This document shows, one piece after another, positions 34,210 to 41,794 of a stretch of 64,000 nucleotides of DNA. This DNA is from Pseudomonas wadenswilerensis (lineage in GTDB: Bacteria; Pseudomonadota; Gammaproteobacteria; Pseudomonadales; Pseudomonadaceae): contig NZ_UIDD01000007.1 of the NCBI RefSeq assembly GCF_900497695.1, positions 124,001 to 188,000 on the forward strand. Direction: 5' to 3'. The position numbers and the translations under genes are program-made. Position 1 is the stretch's first letter, and each line of letters starts with the position of its first letter. The notes beneath the pieces were generated by a model, which was given only the letters and a program-made list of their open reading frames with translations, made no database searches and was not told the DNA's origin.

Positions 34210-35388
34210 TCACTGGCCGTTGGACTGAACGATGGGGAGGGCGTCCTTGCCCGCGTTATCGACCTCTACCTGGTCGCCGGCGCTGATGTGCTGCAGGCCT
34301 TCGACCACCACCCGGTCACCGGGGGCCAGGCCGTCGCTGACGATCCAGCGGTCTTCCTGCACGCTGCCCAGGACCACCGAACGCTCGCTGATGCGTTGTT
34401 CGGCATCCACCAGCATTACCTTCGGATTGCCGGCGCTGTCACGCAGGATGGCCCGCTGCGGCACACTGATGCCTAGCTGCTTGACCGCCTGCTCCAGGCG
34501 CACGCGGATGAAGCTGCCCGGCAACAGGTCGAGGTCCGGGTTGGGGAACTCGCTGCGCAGGGTGATCTGCCCGGTGCTCGGGTCGACGCTGATGTCCGAG
34601 AACAACAGCTTGCCCGGCAGCGGGTAGGGGGTGCCGTCGTCCTGGATCAGCGTTGCGCTGGCCTGGTCCTGGCCCACCTGCTGCAGCTCACCTGCACGCA
34701 AGGCGCGGCGCAGGGCATTGAGCTCGCGGGTCGACTGGGTAACGTCGGCATGGATCGGGTCCAGTTGCTGGATGGTTGCCAGCGGCGTGGTTTCGTTCTG
34801 TCCCACCAGGGCGCCTTCGGTGACCAGGGCACGGCCGATGCGTCCGGAAATCGGCGCGGTGACGGTGGCGTAGCCCAGGTTGAGCTTGGCCCGCTCCAGG
34901 GCGGCCTTGGCTGCGGCGACATCGGCGTCGGCCTGCAGGAAGGCGGCGCGGGCGTTGTCATGCTCCTGGCGGCTGATCGCATTGATACCGATCAGTTCGC
35001 GATAGCGCTGGTCCTGCAAGCGGGCCTGGAACAGCGTGGCTTCGGCGCGGGCCAGGCTTGCGCGGGCGCTGTCGAAGTCGGCCTGGAACGGCGCCGGGTC
35101 GATGCGAAACAGCACATCGCCCTGTTTGATGTCGCTGCCTTCACGGTACACGCGCTTGAGCACCACGCCTGCGACCCGCGCGCGCACCTCGGCGGTCCGT
35201 GGGGCCAGGATGCGGCCATTGAGCTCGGTGGTGATCGCCAGCGGCTGGACGCGCACGGTCTCGACCTTGACTGCGCTTGGCGGGGCCTTTTCTTCGGCAG
35301 GCGATTTATCGTCGCAGGCGCTCAGGGCGAAGGTGATCAACAACAGCGGCACCAGGGCGCGCAGACGGACGGGACTTGTACTGGACAT
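34210..35388 (-). CDS. RND efflux periplasmic adaptor (membrane-fusion lipoprotein)
   Basis: A 392-residue HlyD/AcrA-type adaptor. The signal peptide ends in lipobox Leu-Ser-Ala-Cys (Cys near residue 25), so it is anchored in the inner membrane by lipid. Then come the lipoyl half-domains (Ala-Arg-Val-Ala-Gly-Val-Val near 75 and Val-Thr-Ala-Pro-Ile-Ser-Gly-Arg-Ile-Gly near 180), a coiled-coil hairpin between them, and beta-barrel and membrane-proximal domains. The frame is open to 35415, but ATG 35388 has GGAAG seven bases upstream and gives a proper signal peptide. First gene of the pump operon; about 155 bases separate it from the divergent response regulator. Confidence 0.92.
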   Translation of the reverse strand: MSSTSPVRLRALVPLLLITFALSACDDKSPAEEKAPPSAVKVETVRVQPLAITTELNGRILAPRTAEVRARVAGVVLKRVYREGSDIKQGDVLFRIDPAPFQADFDSARASLARAEATLFQARLQDQRYRELIGINAISRQEHDNARAAFLQADADVAAAKAALERAKLNLGYATVTAPISGRIGRALVTEGALVGQNETTPLATIQQLDPIHADVTQSTRELNALRRALRAGELQQVGQDQASATLIQDDGTPYPLPGKLLFSDISVDPSTGQITLRSEFPNPDLDLLPGSFIRVRLEQAVKQLGISVPQRAILRDSAGNPKVMLVDAEQRISERSVVLGSVQEDRWIVSDGLAPGDRVVVEGLQHISAGDQVEVDNAGKDALPIVQSNGQ

Positions 35389-35544
35389 GCGGATCTTCCG
35401 AAAATGACCCGGCAATGCTAAGGCAGGCGACCGACGGGCAACAGTTAAGCTGTGTAGGCCATATGTAAAAAAGTGTGAAGCTTTACCCAGCGAGCGCTTG
35501 AGCTCTTATATCCTGCCTGACTTTCCCAGCCTGTCAAACTACCC

Positions 35545-36246
35545 ATGCCCAATATTCTCCTGGTCGAAGATGACTGCGCCCTGTCCGAACTGATCGCCAG
35601 CTACCTGCAGCGCAACGACTTCAGCGTCAGCGTGATTGCCCGTGGCGATCATGTCCTGGCCGAAGCCCGGCGCAACAAGCCGGACCTGGTGATCCTCGAC
35701 CTGATGCTGCCGGGCCTCGATGGCCTGCAGGTATGCCGCTTGCTGCGCGCTGAGTCCCAGGCCCTGCCGATCCTGATGCTGACCGCCCGCGATGACAGCC
35801 ACGACCAGGTGCTGGGCCTGGAAATGGGCGCCGACGACTACGTGACCAAACCTTGCGAGCCGCGGGTGCTGCTGGCCCGGGTGCGCACCTTGCTGCGCCG
35901 CAGTTGCATCAACGAACCGCGACTTGAGAGCGACCTGATCGTGGTCGGAGGCCTGCGCATCGACCTGGCCGAGCGCAACGTGTTCTGGCGCGAACAGCCG
36001 GTGGAGCTGTCCAGCGGCGAGTTCAACCTGCTGGTGGTGCTGGCGCGCAATGCCGGCGTGGTGCTCAGCCGCGACCGCATCCTCCAGCAATTGCGCGGCA
36101 TCGAGTTCAACGGCACCGACCGCTCGGTGGACGTGGCGATTTCCAAGTTGCGGCGCAAGTTTGACGACAGCGCCGGCGAAGCGCGCAAGATCAAGACCGT
36201 GTGGGGCAAGGGCTACTTGTTCAGCCGCGTCGAGTGGGAGTTCTAG
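35545..36246 (+). CDS. OmpR-family response regulator (RstA-like)
   Basis: A 233-residue regulator. The receiver domain has the acidic pair Glu8-Asp9-Asp10, phosphoacceptor Asp52 in Ile-Leu-Asp-Leu-Met-Leu-Pro-Gly and the conserved Lys in Val-Thr-Lys-Pro-Cys. The C-terminal winged helix has Leu-Ser-Ser-Gly-Glu-Phe-Asn-Leu-Leu and Arg-Ser-Val-Asp-Val-Ala-Ile-Ser-Lys-Leu-Arg-Arg-Lys. It is followed by the sensor kinase after six bases and divergent from the RND pump, which it probably controls. An inverted repeat, GTAAA-N12-TTTAC at 35465-35486, lies in the shared promoter region and could be its site. Confidence 0.9.
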   Translation: MPNILLVEDDCALSELIASYLQRNDFSVSVIARGDHVLAEARRNKPDLVILDLMLPGLDGLQVCRLLRAESQALPILMLTARDDSHDQVLGLEMGADDYVTKPCEPRVLLARVRTLLRRSCINEPRLESDLIVVGGLRIDLAERNVFWREQPVELSSGEFNLLVVLARNAGVVLSRDRILQQLRGIEFNGTDRSVDVAISKLRRKFDDSAGEARKIKTVWGKGYLFSRVEWEF

Positions 36247-36252
36247 CGGCCC

Positions 36253-37551
36253 ATGCTGAAGATCCTCATCCGCCTGTACCTGATCACCATCGTTGCCTAT
36301 GCCGGGGCGATCTTCCTGATCCCGGATGCCATCGTCGGCGCCTTTCACCAGCGCTTCATCGCCTACAACCTCGACCAGGCGCGGGGCGTGCAGCGGTTGA
36401 TCGTCAAGCAGTTCGAGCAGGTGCCGCCCAGTGAATGGCCGGCCAAGGCCAGGGAGCTGGCGGCGGATTTCGCGCCGCTGCAGATCGAGTTGCGCCGCCA
36501 GGATCAGATCGGCCTGTCGTACGAGGAGCGTGACCGTCTCAACGCCGGCCAGAACGTCGTGCGCCTGGGGGATTGGGGCTATTACGAAACCGCCCTGGCG
36601 CCGCTGGACGACACCTGGCTGGTGGAGCTGAGCAACCCGCCCGACCCGCTGGACATCAGCCTGCTGTCCTGGGTAGTGACCGTCCTGATTGGCGCCGCCC
36701 TGCTCGGTTGCCTGCTGTTCTGGGTCTGGCCGCACTGGCGCGACCTCGAACGGCTCAAGGAAACCGCCCGACGCCTGGGCCAGGGCCAGTTGTCGGAGCG
36801 CACCCATATTCCGCCGCGCTCGAACATCGGCGAACTGGCCCAGGTGTTCGACACCATGGCCCAGGACGTCGAGCGCCTGCTGACCCAGCAGCGCGAGCTG
36901 CTCAATGCCGTGTCCCATGAACTGCGCACGCCACTGACCCGCCTGGACTTCGGCCTGGTGCTGCTGTTCGACGAGGTGCCGCCGAACTGCCGCAAGCGCC
37001 TGCTGGAACTGGTCGGGCATGTGCGCGAGCTGGATGAACTGGTGCTTGAACTGCTGTCCTACAGCCGCCTGCAGAACGTCGATCAGGCCCGCGAGCGGGT
37101 CGAGGTGTCGCTGCTGGAACTGGTCGACAGCATCCTCGGCAGCTTTGCCGAGGAACTCGATGGCCGCGGCATCGAGTGGCAGGTGCGCGCCGACGACAAC
37201 CTGCCGCGTTTCATCCTCGACCCGCGCCTGACCGCCCGCGCTTTACAGAACCTGGTGCGCAACGCCATGCGCTACTGCGACGGGCAGATCCTCCTGCGCC
37301 TGAGCCTCGACCCCCAGGGCCATTGCCTGCTGACCGTGGAGGATAACGGCATCGGCATCCCCCACGACCAGCGCGAGCTGATCTTCCAGCCGTTCTACCG
37401 CCTGGACCGCAGCCGCGACCGCACCACCGGCGGCTTCGGCCTGGGCCTGGCGATCAGCCGCCGGGCCATTGAAGGCCAGGGTGGCACGCTGACGGTGGGG
37501 CAGTCGGCGCTGGGTGGCGCGCAGTTCAAGATCAGGCTGCCACGCGGTTGA
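36253..37551 (+). CDS. Sensor histidine kinase (RstB-like)
   Basis: A 432-residue inner-membrane kinase. TM1 is at residues 5-27, a periplasmic sensor of about 105 residues follows, TM2 is near 137-160, then a HAMP linker. The HisKA motif is Asn-Ala-Val-Ser-His-Glu-Leu-Arg-Thr-Pro near 225, and the HATPase has Asn-Leu-Val-Arg-Asn-Ala-Met-Arg-Tyr (N box), Val-Glu-Asp-Asn-Gly-Ile-Gly-Ile (G1) and Gly-Phe-Gly-Leu-Gly-Leu-Ala-Ile (G2). The periplasmic region resembles RstB. It ends 15 bases from the stop of the convergent DUF4434 gene. The stimulus is unknown. Confidence 0.9.
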   Translation: MLKILIRLYLITIVAYAGAIFLIPDAIVGAFHQRFIAYNLDQARGVQRLIVKQFEQVPPSEWPAKARELAADFAPLQIELRRQDQIGLSYEERDRLNAGQNVVRLGDWGYYETALAPLDDTWLVELSNPPDPLDISLLSWVVTVLIGAALLGCLLFWVWPHWRDLERLKETARRLGQGQLSERTHIPPRSNIGELAQVFDTMAQDVERLLTQQRELLNAVSHELRTPLTRLDFGLVLLFDEVPPNCRKRLLELVGHVRELDELVLELLSYSRLQNVDQARERVEVSLLELVDSILGSFAEELDGRGIEWQVRADDNLPRFILDPRLTARALQNLVRNAMRYCDGQILLRLSLDPQGHCLLTVEDNGIGIPHDQRELIFQPFYRLDRSRDRTTGGFGLGLAISRRAIEGQGGTLTVGQSALGGAQFKIRLPRG

Positions 37552-37566
37552 TGGGATGTCCTGGCC

Positions 37567-38289
37567 TCAGTGTGGAACAAGGGTTGCTTGCGCAGTGACG
37601 ATATCGATGCTCGCGGGCAGGGCGTCCAGGTAACCCTGGCGTACCAATGGAGCCAGGCGTGAGCTGCCGAGGCCATCCTGCCACCAGACCCGCAGCTTGA
37701 GGCTGGCCAGTTGCTCGAGCCAGCGGGCGTTGACTGCCGGGCTCAGGCGTCCGGCACTGAAAGCGCTGATATGCAGGGGCGCATCGAGGCGGCGGTTGAA
37801 GGCCTGCAACTGGGTGTATAGCGCCTGGCGGCGATCAGCACTGTGAAAGTGCAGGTCGTCTACCGTCATCGGTAGGTACCAGCCTGTAACAGGCAGTTGC
37901 CACTGTTCGCGCACTTTGCGTTGCTGGGCCAGGGACTTGCCCAGCTGGGTTTGCCAGTAAGCCATCAGGCCGACACCGTCCAGTTCGTCGATGTGCTGAT
38001 CGTAGGCCGCGTCCCGGTACAGCCCCAGCACCAACTGCAGGCCTTGTTCGTGGGCCAGGCGCAAGGTGTTGGCCAGCCATCCCTGGGCGCCCCCGAAGTC
38101 GTTGGCGCCGTAGGCGCTCCATTGCACGATCAGGGTCTTGCCGCCCTGGGCCGCGGCGGCTTTCCACAGTGTGCGCCATTGCGCCTGGCTCAGCTGCGCG
38201 TCGCGCTCCAGCGGTTGGTAGAACAGGTGTTCGTCAGCCGTTGCCGACAGGCTCAGGGCGAACAGCAGCACAGCGATCAAGCGGCGCAT
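37567..38289 (-). CDS. Periplasmic DUF4434-type TIM-barrel protein
   Basis: A 240-residue exported protein with signal peptide Leu-Ile-Ala-Val-Leu-Leu-Phe-Ala-Leu-Ser-Leu-Ser-Ala-Thr-Ala (cleavage near residue 19). It resembles the DUF4434 family: Ile-Val-Gln-Trp-Ser near residue 54, Leu-Gly-Leu-Tyr-Arg-Asp near 90, Gly-Trp-Tyr-Leu-Pro-Met near 137, and a possible glycosidase-like barrel. ATG 38289 overlaps the stop of the upstream gene (TGATG), so it is coupled to the outer-membrane protein. DUF4434 proteins are often found with exopolysaccharide genes. No enzymatic activity can be asserted. Confidence 0.78.
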   Translation of the reverse strand: MRRLIAVLLFALSLSATADEHLFYQPLERDAQLSQAQWRTLWKAAAAQGGKTLIVQWSAYGANDFGGAQGWLANTLRLAHEQGLQLVLGLYRDAAYDQHIDELDGVGLMAYWQTQLGKSLAQQRKVREQWQLPVTGWYLPMTVDDLHFHSADRRQALYTQLQAFNRRLDAPLHISAFSAGRLSPAVNARWLEQLASLKLRVWWQDGLGSSRLAPLVRQGYLDALPASIDIVTAQATLVPH

Positions 38290-40097
38290 CAAATGGTCAA
38301 CTCCGCACCCAGCAACAGGCCGTTGGCATGTTCATAAAGATTGCCGCCCAGCGATTGCTGGTATTCGGCGCGTACTTTCAGCGAGCCGCGATAGGCGTTG
38401 TAGCGGTCATCGTCGAACCACCACTGCCAGCGCAGGCCCAGACCCGTGCGCAGGTCCTGTCGCCAGTCGTTGCTCGGGTCCTGGCTTGAGAACTCGAGAA
38501 AACCGTACGGCATCAGGGTTTGCGCCGTGTCGCTGGGCAGCTTCCAGGTGTGCCCGCGCTGGTAGCGCGACAGCCATTGGTGATCGCCTGCGCGGGTCCA
38601 CCAGGCGGCGTCGTGGTAAAGGAAGCGCTCGTCCCACTCGTCCTCGTCAGCCCGCCAGTCGTTGCGCCATTTGCCCTGGTCAAGGAACGAGGCGGTCGCG
38701 CGCAGCAGCAGGTCGTTACTCGTTTCGGCGTGGCCGCGCAGGTCGCCATAGTTGTCGCCGACCTTGCTCGGGCTGATCAACTGGCCGAGGGTCAGGCCGC
38801 CGTACTGGGCATCGTCGATCTGGCGCTGGTGATAAAGCTCGCTGTACAGGTTGATGTTGCGGGTACCGAAGGGCTTGTAGCGCAGGCCGACACCGGTGCC
38901 CATGCTGTGCGCGTAGTCGGTGCGGCCAGTGCCTGCGAACAGCACCCGGCCATAGACCGAAAGCGTCCTGCCGTTGCGACTCGGCTCGTCGCCCAGAGCG
39001 TGATCCCACATCGCCATTTGCACGTTCTGCGAGGTGCCACGGCGCTCTTTGCGGTCATCGCGAACGTTGTCGTTGGTCGGCATCCCGGCGGGTGCCCAGG
39101 TGCTTGCCAGGGTAATACTGTCGCGCCGCGACAATGCCTCGTGAACCCGGCGCTGATGGTACGTGCGCGCGGCCAGGCTGCCGAACACCTGGTCACCGTC
39201 GACCAGTTCCTGTTCGACATCCAGTACCCGGCGCAGCGCCTTGCGTGCAGCGCGGTTGTTTTCCACTTCGACATAACGCCAGGCCAGGGCTTCGCCGATC
39301 CGGTAGTCCTCGGGAAGGGCGCGGGTGGCGCGCTCAAGGTAGGGGATCGAGCGGGCTCGGGTCGCTTGATCTTCGGCGCCTGCCAGGCGCATGCCGTAGT
39401 CGGCGCTGTAGCGCGGCTGCTGCGGTGCCAGGCGCACGGCTTCGGCGAGCCAGGCGGTGCTTTGCTGCAGGTGGCCAGATTGCGCTGCGGTTACCGCTGC
39501 GGCGTAGTAACGATCGGCGCGGGGCTGCTGCTTGAGGACCTGGCGCTGGTAGTCCATGGCATCCTGCTCCTGGAGTTCGCGCTGGGCGATGGCGGCGCCT
39601 AGCGCCCAGTCATCGGCCGTTACAGGCGTTGCCTGTTTCCAATAGGTGTGCGCCAGGTAAGAATTGTCGGCATTCAGCGCACTGCGCGCGGCAGTAAGGC
39701 GGGCGCTGGCGGTCCACTCGCTGTCGGCCAGGCTTTTCCAGATCGCCAAGGCGGCAATGGAATCACCCGAGGCTTCCAGGGCTTGGGCCAGCGGCAGGCG
39801 GCTGCCGCTGTCGCCGAGGTCTTCGGCGGCCTGGTAGTAGACCACCGCTTCACCGGGGCGCTCGGGCATGGCGCAGTCGCCCAGGGCGCGCAACTGACTG
39901 ACGTCGACAGGGTAAGCGGGCGTTGTCTGACGCAGTTGCTCGCACGGGCCGCTGTCGGCCAGGCTGGGAGCGGCGTAAAACCACAGCAGGACGCTGGCCA
40001 GTTGCATCGGCCCACGCAGGTGCTGGTTGATAGAGTGATGACTGACCCGCTTAGGTAGCGCGGCATCGTCCTGATGCATGTCGAGAACCGCGAGCAT
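38289..40097 (-). CDS. Outer-membrane TPR/beta-barrel protein, NfrA/BcsC C-terminal type
   Basis: A 602-residue secreted protein. A signal segment lies around residues 31-48 (Leu-Ala-Ser-Val-Leu-Leu-Trp-Phe-Tyr-Ala-Ala). A TPR-like helical region (about 70-330) with repeated Ala/Tyr/Leu pairs follows, then a C-terminal outer-membrane barrel of about 250 residues (aromatic alternation, Leu-Leu-Leu-Gly-Ala-Glu-Leu-Thr-Ile at the end). This order is that of NfrA, the N4 phage adsorption protein, and BcsC/PgaA exporters. The frame is open to 40325; ATG 40097 is preferred because AAGGAGGAG lies upstream and 40325 would enter the LysR gene. Start is uncertain. It is coupled to the DUF4434 gene. Confidence 0.75.
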   Translation of the reverse strand: MLAVLDMHQDDAALPKRVSHHSINQHLRGPMQLASVLLWFYAAPSLADSGPCEQLRQTTPAYPVDVSQLRALGDCAMPERPGEAVVYYQAAEDLGDSGSRLPLAQALEASGDSIAALAIWKSLADSEWTASARLTAARSALNADNSYLAHTYWKQATPVTADDWALGAAIAQRELQEQDAMDYQRQVLKQQPRADRYYAAAVTAAQSGHLQQSTAWLAEAVRLAPQQPRYSADYGMRLAGAEDQATRARSIPYLERATRALPEDYRIGEALAWRYVEVENNRAARKALRRVLDVEQELVDGDQVFGSLAARTYHQRRVHEALSRRDSITLASTWAPAGMPTNDNVRDDRKERRGTSQNVQMAMWDHALGDEPSRNGRTLSVYGRVLFAGTGRTDYAHSMGTGVGLRYKPFGTRNINLYSELYHQRQIDDAQYGGLTLGQLISPSKVGDNYGDLRGHAETSNDLLLRATASFLDQGKWRNDWRADEDEWDERFLYHDAAWWTRAGDHQWLSRYQRGHTWKLPSDTAQTLMPYGFLEFSSQDPSNDWRQDLRTGLGLRWQWWFDDDRYNAYRGSLKVRAEYQQSLGGNLYEHANGLLLGAELTI

Positions 40098-40195
40098 GAG
40101 CCGGGTCTCCTCCTTCTGCCAAGGGGCTGGGATAGGGGGGTTGCAAGCCGAGAGGCGCAGCAGGGTAATCAATTTGTGCGCGAGTTTGAACGGAT

Positions 40196-41098
40196 TTAAT
40201 TCGGTGCGGAGCAAATAGCGCTGCCCAGCCAATCCAGAAACGCCCGCAGCGCAGGCTCGCGCTCGCGGCCCGGCAACCACACCGCGCTGTACTGCGCGGC
40301 CGGCAAGCGCACCTCCGCGCGCCACGGTTGCAGCAAACCCTGGCGCACGCTGTCGGCCACCAGCACGTTGCTGGCCAGCACCAACCCATAGCCGGCAGCG
40401 GCCGCCTGCAGGGCATGGTGCTCATCGTCATAGTGATGAAAACGCGCCCGCTGCAGCCAGTCTTCACACCCGGCCAATGCACACCAGCGGGCCCAGTCGA
40501 TGACCACGCCACTGACCGAAACCCACGGCACCTCGATCAACGACAGGGGCAGATTGGCAGGCAGCGGCTGCCAGCCGGGCGGGGTGTATACCGAGAAATG
40601 CTCGGCCAGCAACGGCAACCGCTGCAACGTCGGGTCAGGATTGAATTCGGCACGCAAGGCCAGGTCGAAACGGTGCTCGCGCTGCAGGTCGACCACCTCG
40701 CTGCCGGTCAGCACCCGCACTTGAATGTCAGCGTGGCGGCGATGGAAATCACCCAGCCGCGGGATCAGCCACGCGCTGGCAAAGGCCGCGGTAGTGGTCA
40801 AGGTCAGTTGCTGGCGATCGCACGGCGGTTGCAGGGCATCGACGCTGCGCTGCAGGTTGGCCAGGCCCTGGTGCACCTGCAGGTACAGACGCTCGCCGGC
40901 TTCGCTGAGCCTGACACCTTGGCTGCTGCGCTCGAACAGCAGCAGGCCGAGGTGCGACTCCAGGCGTTTGATCTGGTGCGACACCGCCGCCGGGGTGACC
41001 GCCAGTTCGTCGCTGGCAGCCTTGAAGCCGCCCAGGCGGGCCGCCGATTCGAAGGTGCGCAGGGCAGTCAGGGGCAGTTTGGCGAACACGGTGCTCAA
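40196..41098 (-). CDS. LysR-family regulator (GcvA/AmpR group)
   Basis: A 300-residue LysR-type regulator. The N-terminal helix-turn-helix opens Leu-Pro-Leu-Thr-Ala-Leu-Arg-Thr-Phe-Glu-Ser-Ala-Ala-Arg with Ala-Ala-Val-Ser-His-Gln-Ile-Lys-Arg-Leu-Glu, which is the GcvA-like group. A type-2 periplasmic-binding-like effector domain follows. It is divergent from the PACE efflux gene, with repeated CTCAATT elements between them. In Acinetobacter the LysR protein AceR activates the PACE pump AceI from the same arrangement, which is the likely role here. It overlaps nothing on its own strand. Confidence 0.9.
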   Translation of the reverse strand: MSTVFAKLPLTALRTFESAARLGGFKAASDELAVTPAAVSHQIKRLESHLGLLLFERSSQGVRLSEAGERLYLQVHQGLANLQRSVDALQPPCDRQQLTLTTTAAFASAWLIPRLGDFHRRHADIQVRVLTGSEVVDLQREHRFDLALRAEFNPDPTLQRLPLLAEHFSVYTPPGWQPLPANLPLSLIEVPWVSVSGVVIDWARWCALAGCEDWLQRARFHHYDDEHHALQAAAAGYGLVLASNVLVADSVRQGLLQPWRAEVRLPAAQYSAVWLPGREREPALRAFLDWLGSAICSAPN

Positions 41099-41100
41099 GC

Positions 41101-41131
41101 CAATTGAGGGAGGCTCAATTTAGCTCAATTG
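41101..41131. promoter_or_regulatory. Repeated CAATTGAG/CTCAATTG elements between LysR and PACE genes
   Basis: CAATTGAG at 41101-41108 is matched by inverted copies CTCAATT at 41114 and CTCAATTG at 41124-41131. The spacing resembles LysR sites and lies next to the LysR start, 57 bases from the PACE ATG. Confidence 0.5.
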
Positions 41132-41187
41132 AACCGGCGCCTCAACGCGGCTAGGGTGGGGCTTCATTGACGCTCAGGGAGCCGGAC

Positions 41188-41616
41188 ATGCAAGGCAAGG
41201 CGCGCAAGATCGTCCAGGCCATTCTCTACGAAACCATCGCCGTGCTGTGCGTGGCGCCGGTCTTGTCCTGGGCCTTCGATGCCGGCATGGCCCACTCCAC
41301 GGTGCTGTCGCTGATTCTCTCGGCGGTGGCCCTGGCCTGGAACATGTTCTACAACTGGGCGTTCGAGTACTGGGAGGCGCGCCAGGCCCAACGCCAGCGC
41401 ACGCTGTGGCGGCGTTTTCTCCACGCGCTGGGCTTTGAAGGCGGGCTGGTGCTGATCCTCTTGCCGGTGGTGGCCGGCTGGCTGCAGATAAGCCTGTGGG
41501 CGGCGCTGTTGACCAACCTGGCGCTGTTCGTGTTCTTCTTCGGCTATGCCTTTGTCTTCCAGTGGGCCTTCGACCGGGTGTTCGATGTGCCCGATTCTGC
41601 GCGTGAGCCGGCTTGA
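41188..41616 (+). CDS. PACE-family (AceI-like) efflux protein
   Basis: A 142-residue inner-membrane protein with four helices in two bacterial transmembrane-pair repeats. Both carry the conserved pattern: the first has Lys-Ile-Val-Gln-Ala-Ile-Leu-Tyr-Glu-Thr with the essential Glu near residue 15 and Asn-Met-Phe-Tyr-Asn-Trp-Ala-Phe-Glu; the second has Phe-Glu-Gly-Gly-Leu and [33 protein letters not shown]. PACE pumps export biocides such as chlorhexidine and polyamines. ATG 41188 follows AGGGAG by six bases; the frame is open from 41167. Divergent LysR gene is its likely regulator. Confidence 0.88.
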   Translation: MQGKARKIVQAILYETIAVLCVAPVLSWAFDAGMAHSTVLSLILSAVALAWNMFYNWAFEYWEARQAQRQRTLWRRFLHALGFEGGLVLILLPVVAGWLQISLWAALLTNLALFVFFFGYAFVFQWAFDRVFDVPDSAREPA

Positions 41617-41649
41617 CTTTGCCCGGGCGGCTGCGCTAGTTTCGTGGGC

Positions 41650-41715
41650 ATGAACACATTCCTGCAGTCGTCTCAGCACAGCATTATTACCGCCATTATC
41701 GTTTTGGCGGGCTAG
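41650..41715 (+). CDS. ilvA leader peptide (attenuation)
   Basis: A 21-codon frame, ATG 41650 to TAG 41715, 79 bases before ilvA. Codons 12-19 read Ile-Ile-Thr-Ala-Ile-Ile-Val-Leu: four isoleucines plus Thr, Val and Leu, the substrate and end products of the pathway that ilvA starts. The end of the frame carries GGCGGG (41706-41711), complementary to CCCGCC in the left arm of the downstream terminator (41733-41738), so a ribosome stalled at the Ile codons would allow an antiterminator and one that finishes would not. Codons 12-13 are at 41683-41688. Ribosome-binding site is weak, as is common in leader peptides. Confidence 0.8.
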   Translation: MNTFLQSSQHSIITAIIVLAG

Positions 41716-41729
41716 CTGACACTTGCACC

Positions 41730-41760
41730 GAACCCGCCCTGGAGGCGGGTTCTTTCTCTC
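41730..41760 (+). terminator. ilvA attenuator (terminator hairpin)
   Basis: GAACCCGCC and GGCGGGTTC form a 9-bp stem (41730-41738 with 41744-41752, loop CTGGA), followed by TTTCTCTCTCTC. It lies between the leader peptide and ilvA. Its left arm can pair instead with GGCGGG in the leader frame. Confidence 0.82.
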
Positions 41761-41794
41761 TCTCCTGGGCACTTAAAAAAACCAGGAGTCACCG

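Noticed and set aside
30836..34228. A 1130-codon open frame antisense to the RND permease
   Set aside because: It is a His/Gln/Gly-rich complement of a clear RND gene in high-GC DNA, without start signals or domain motifs.
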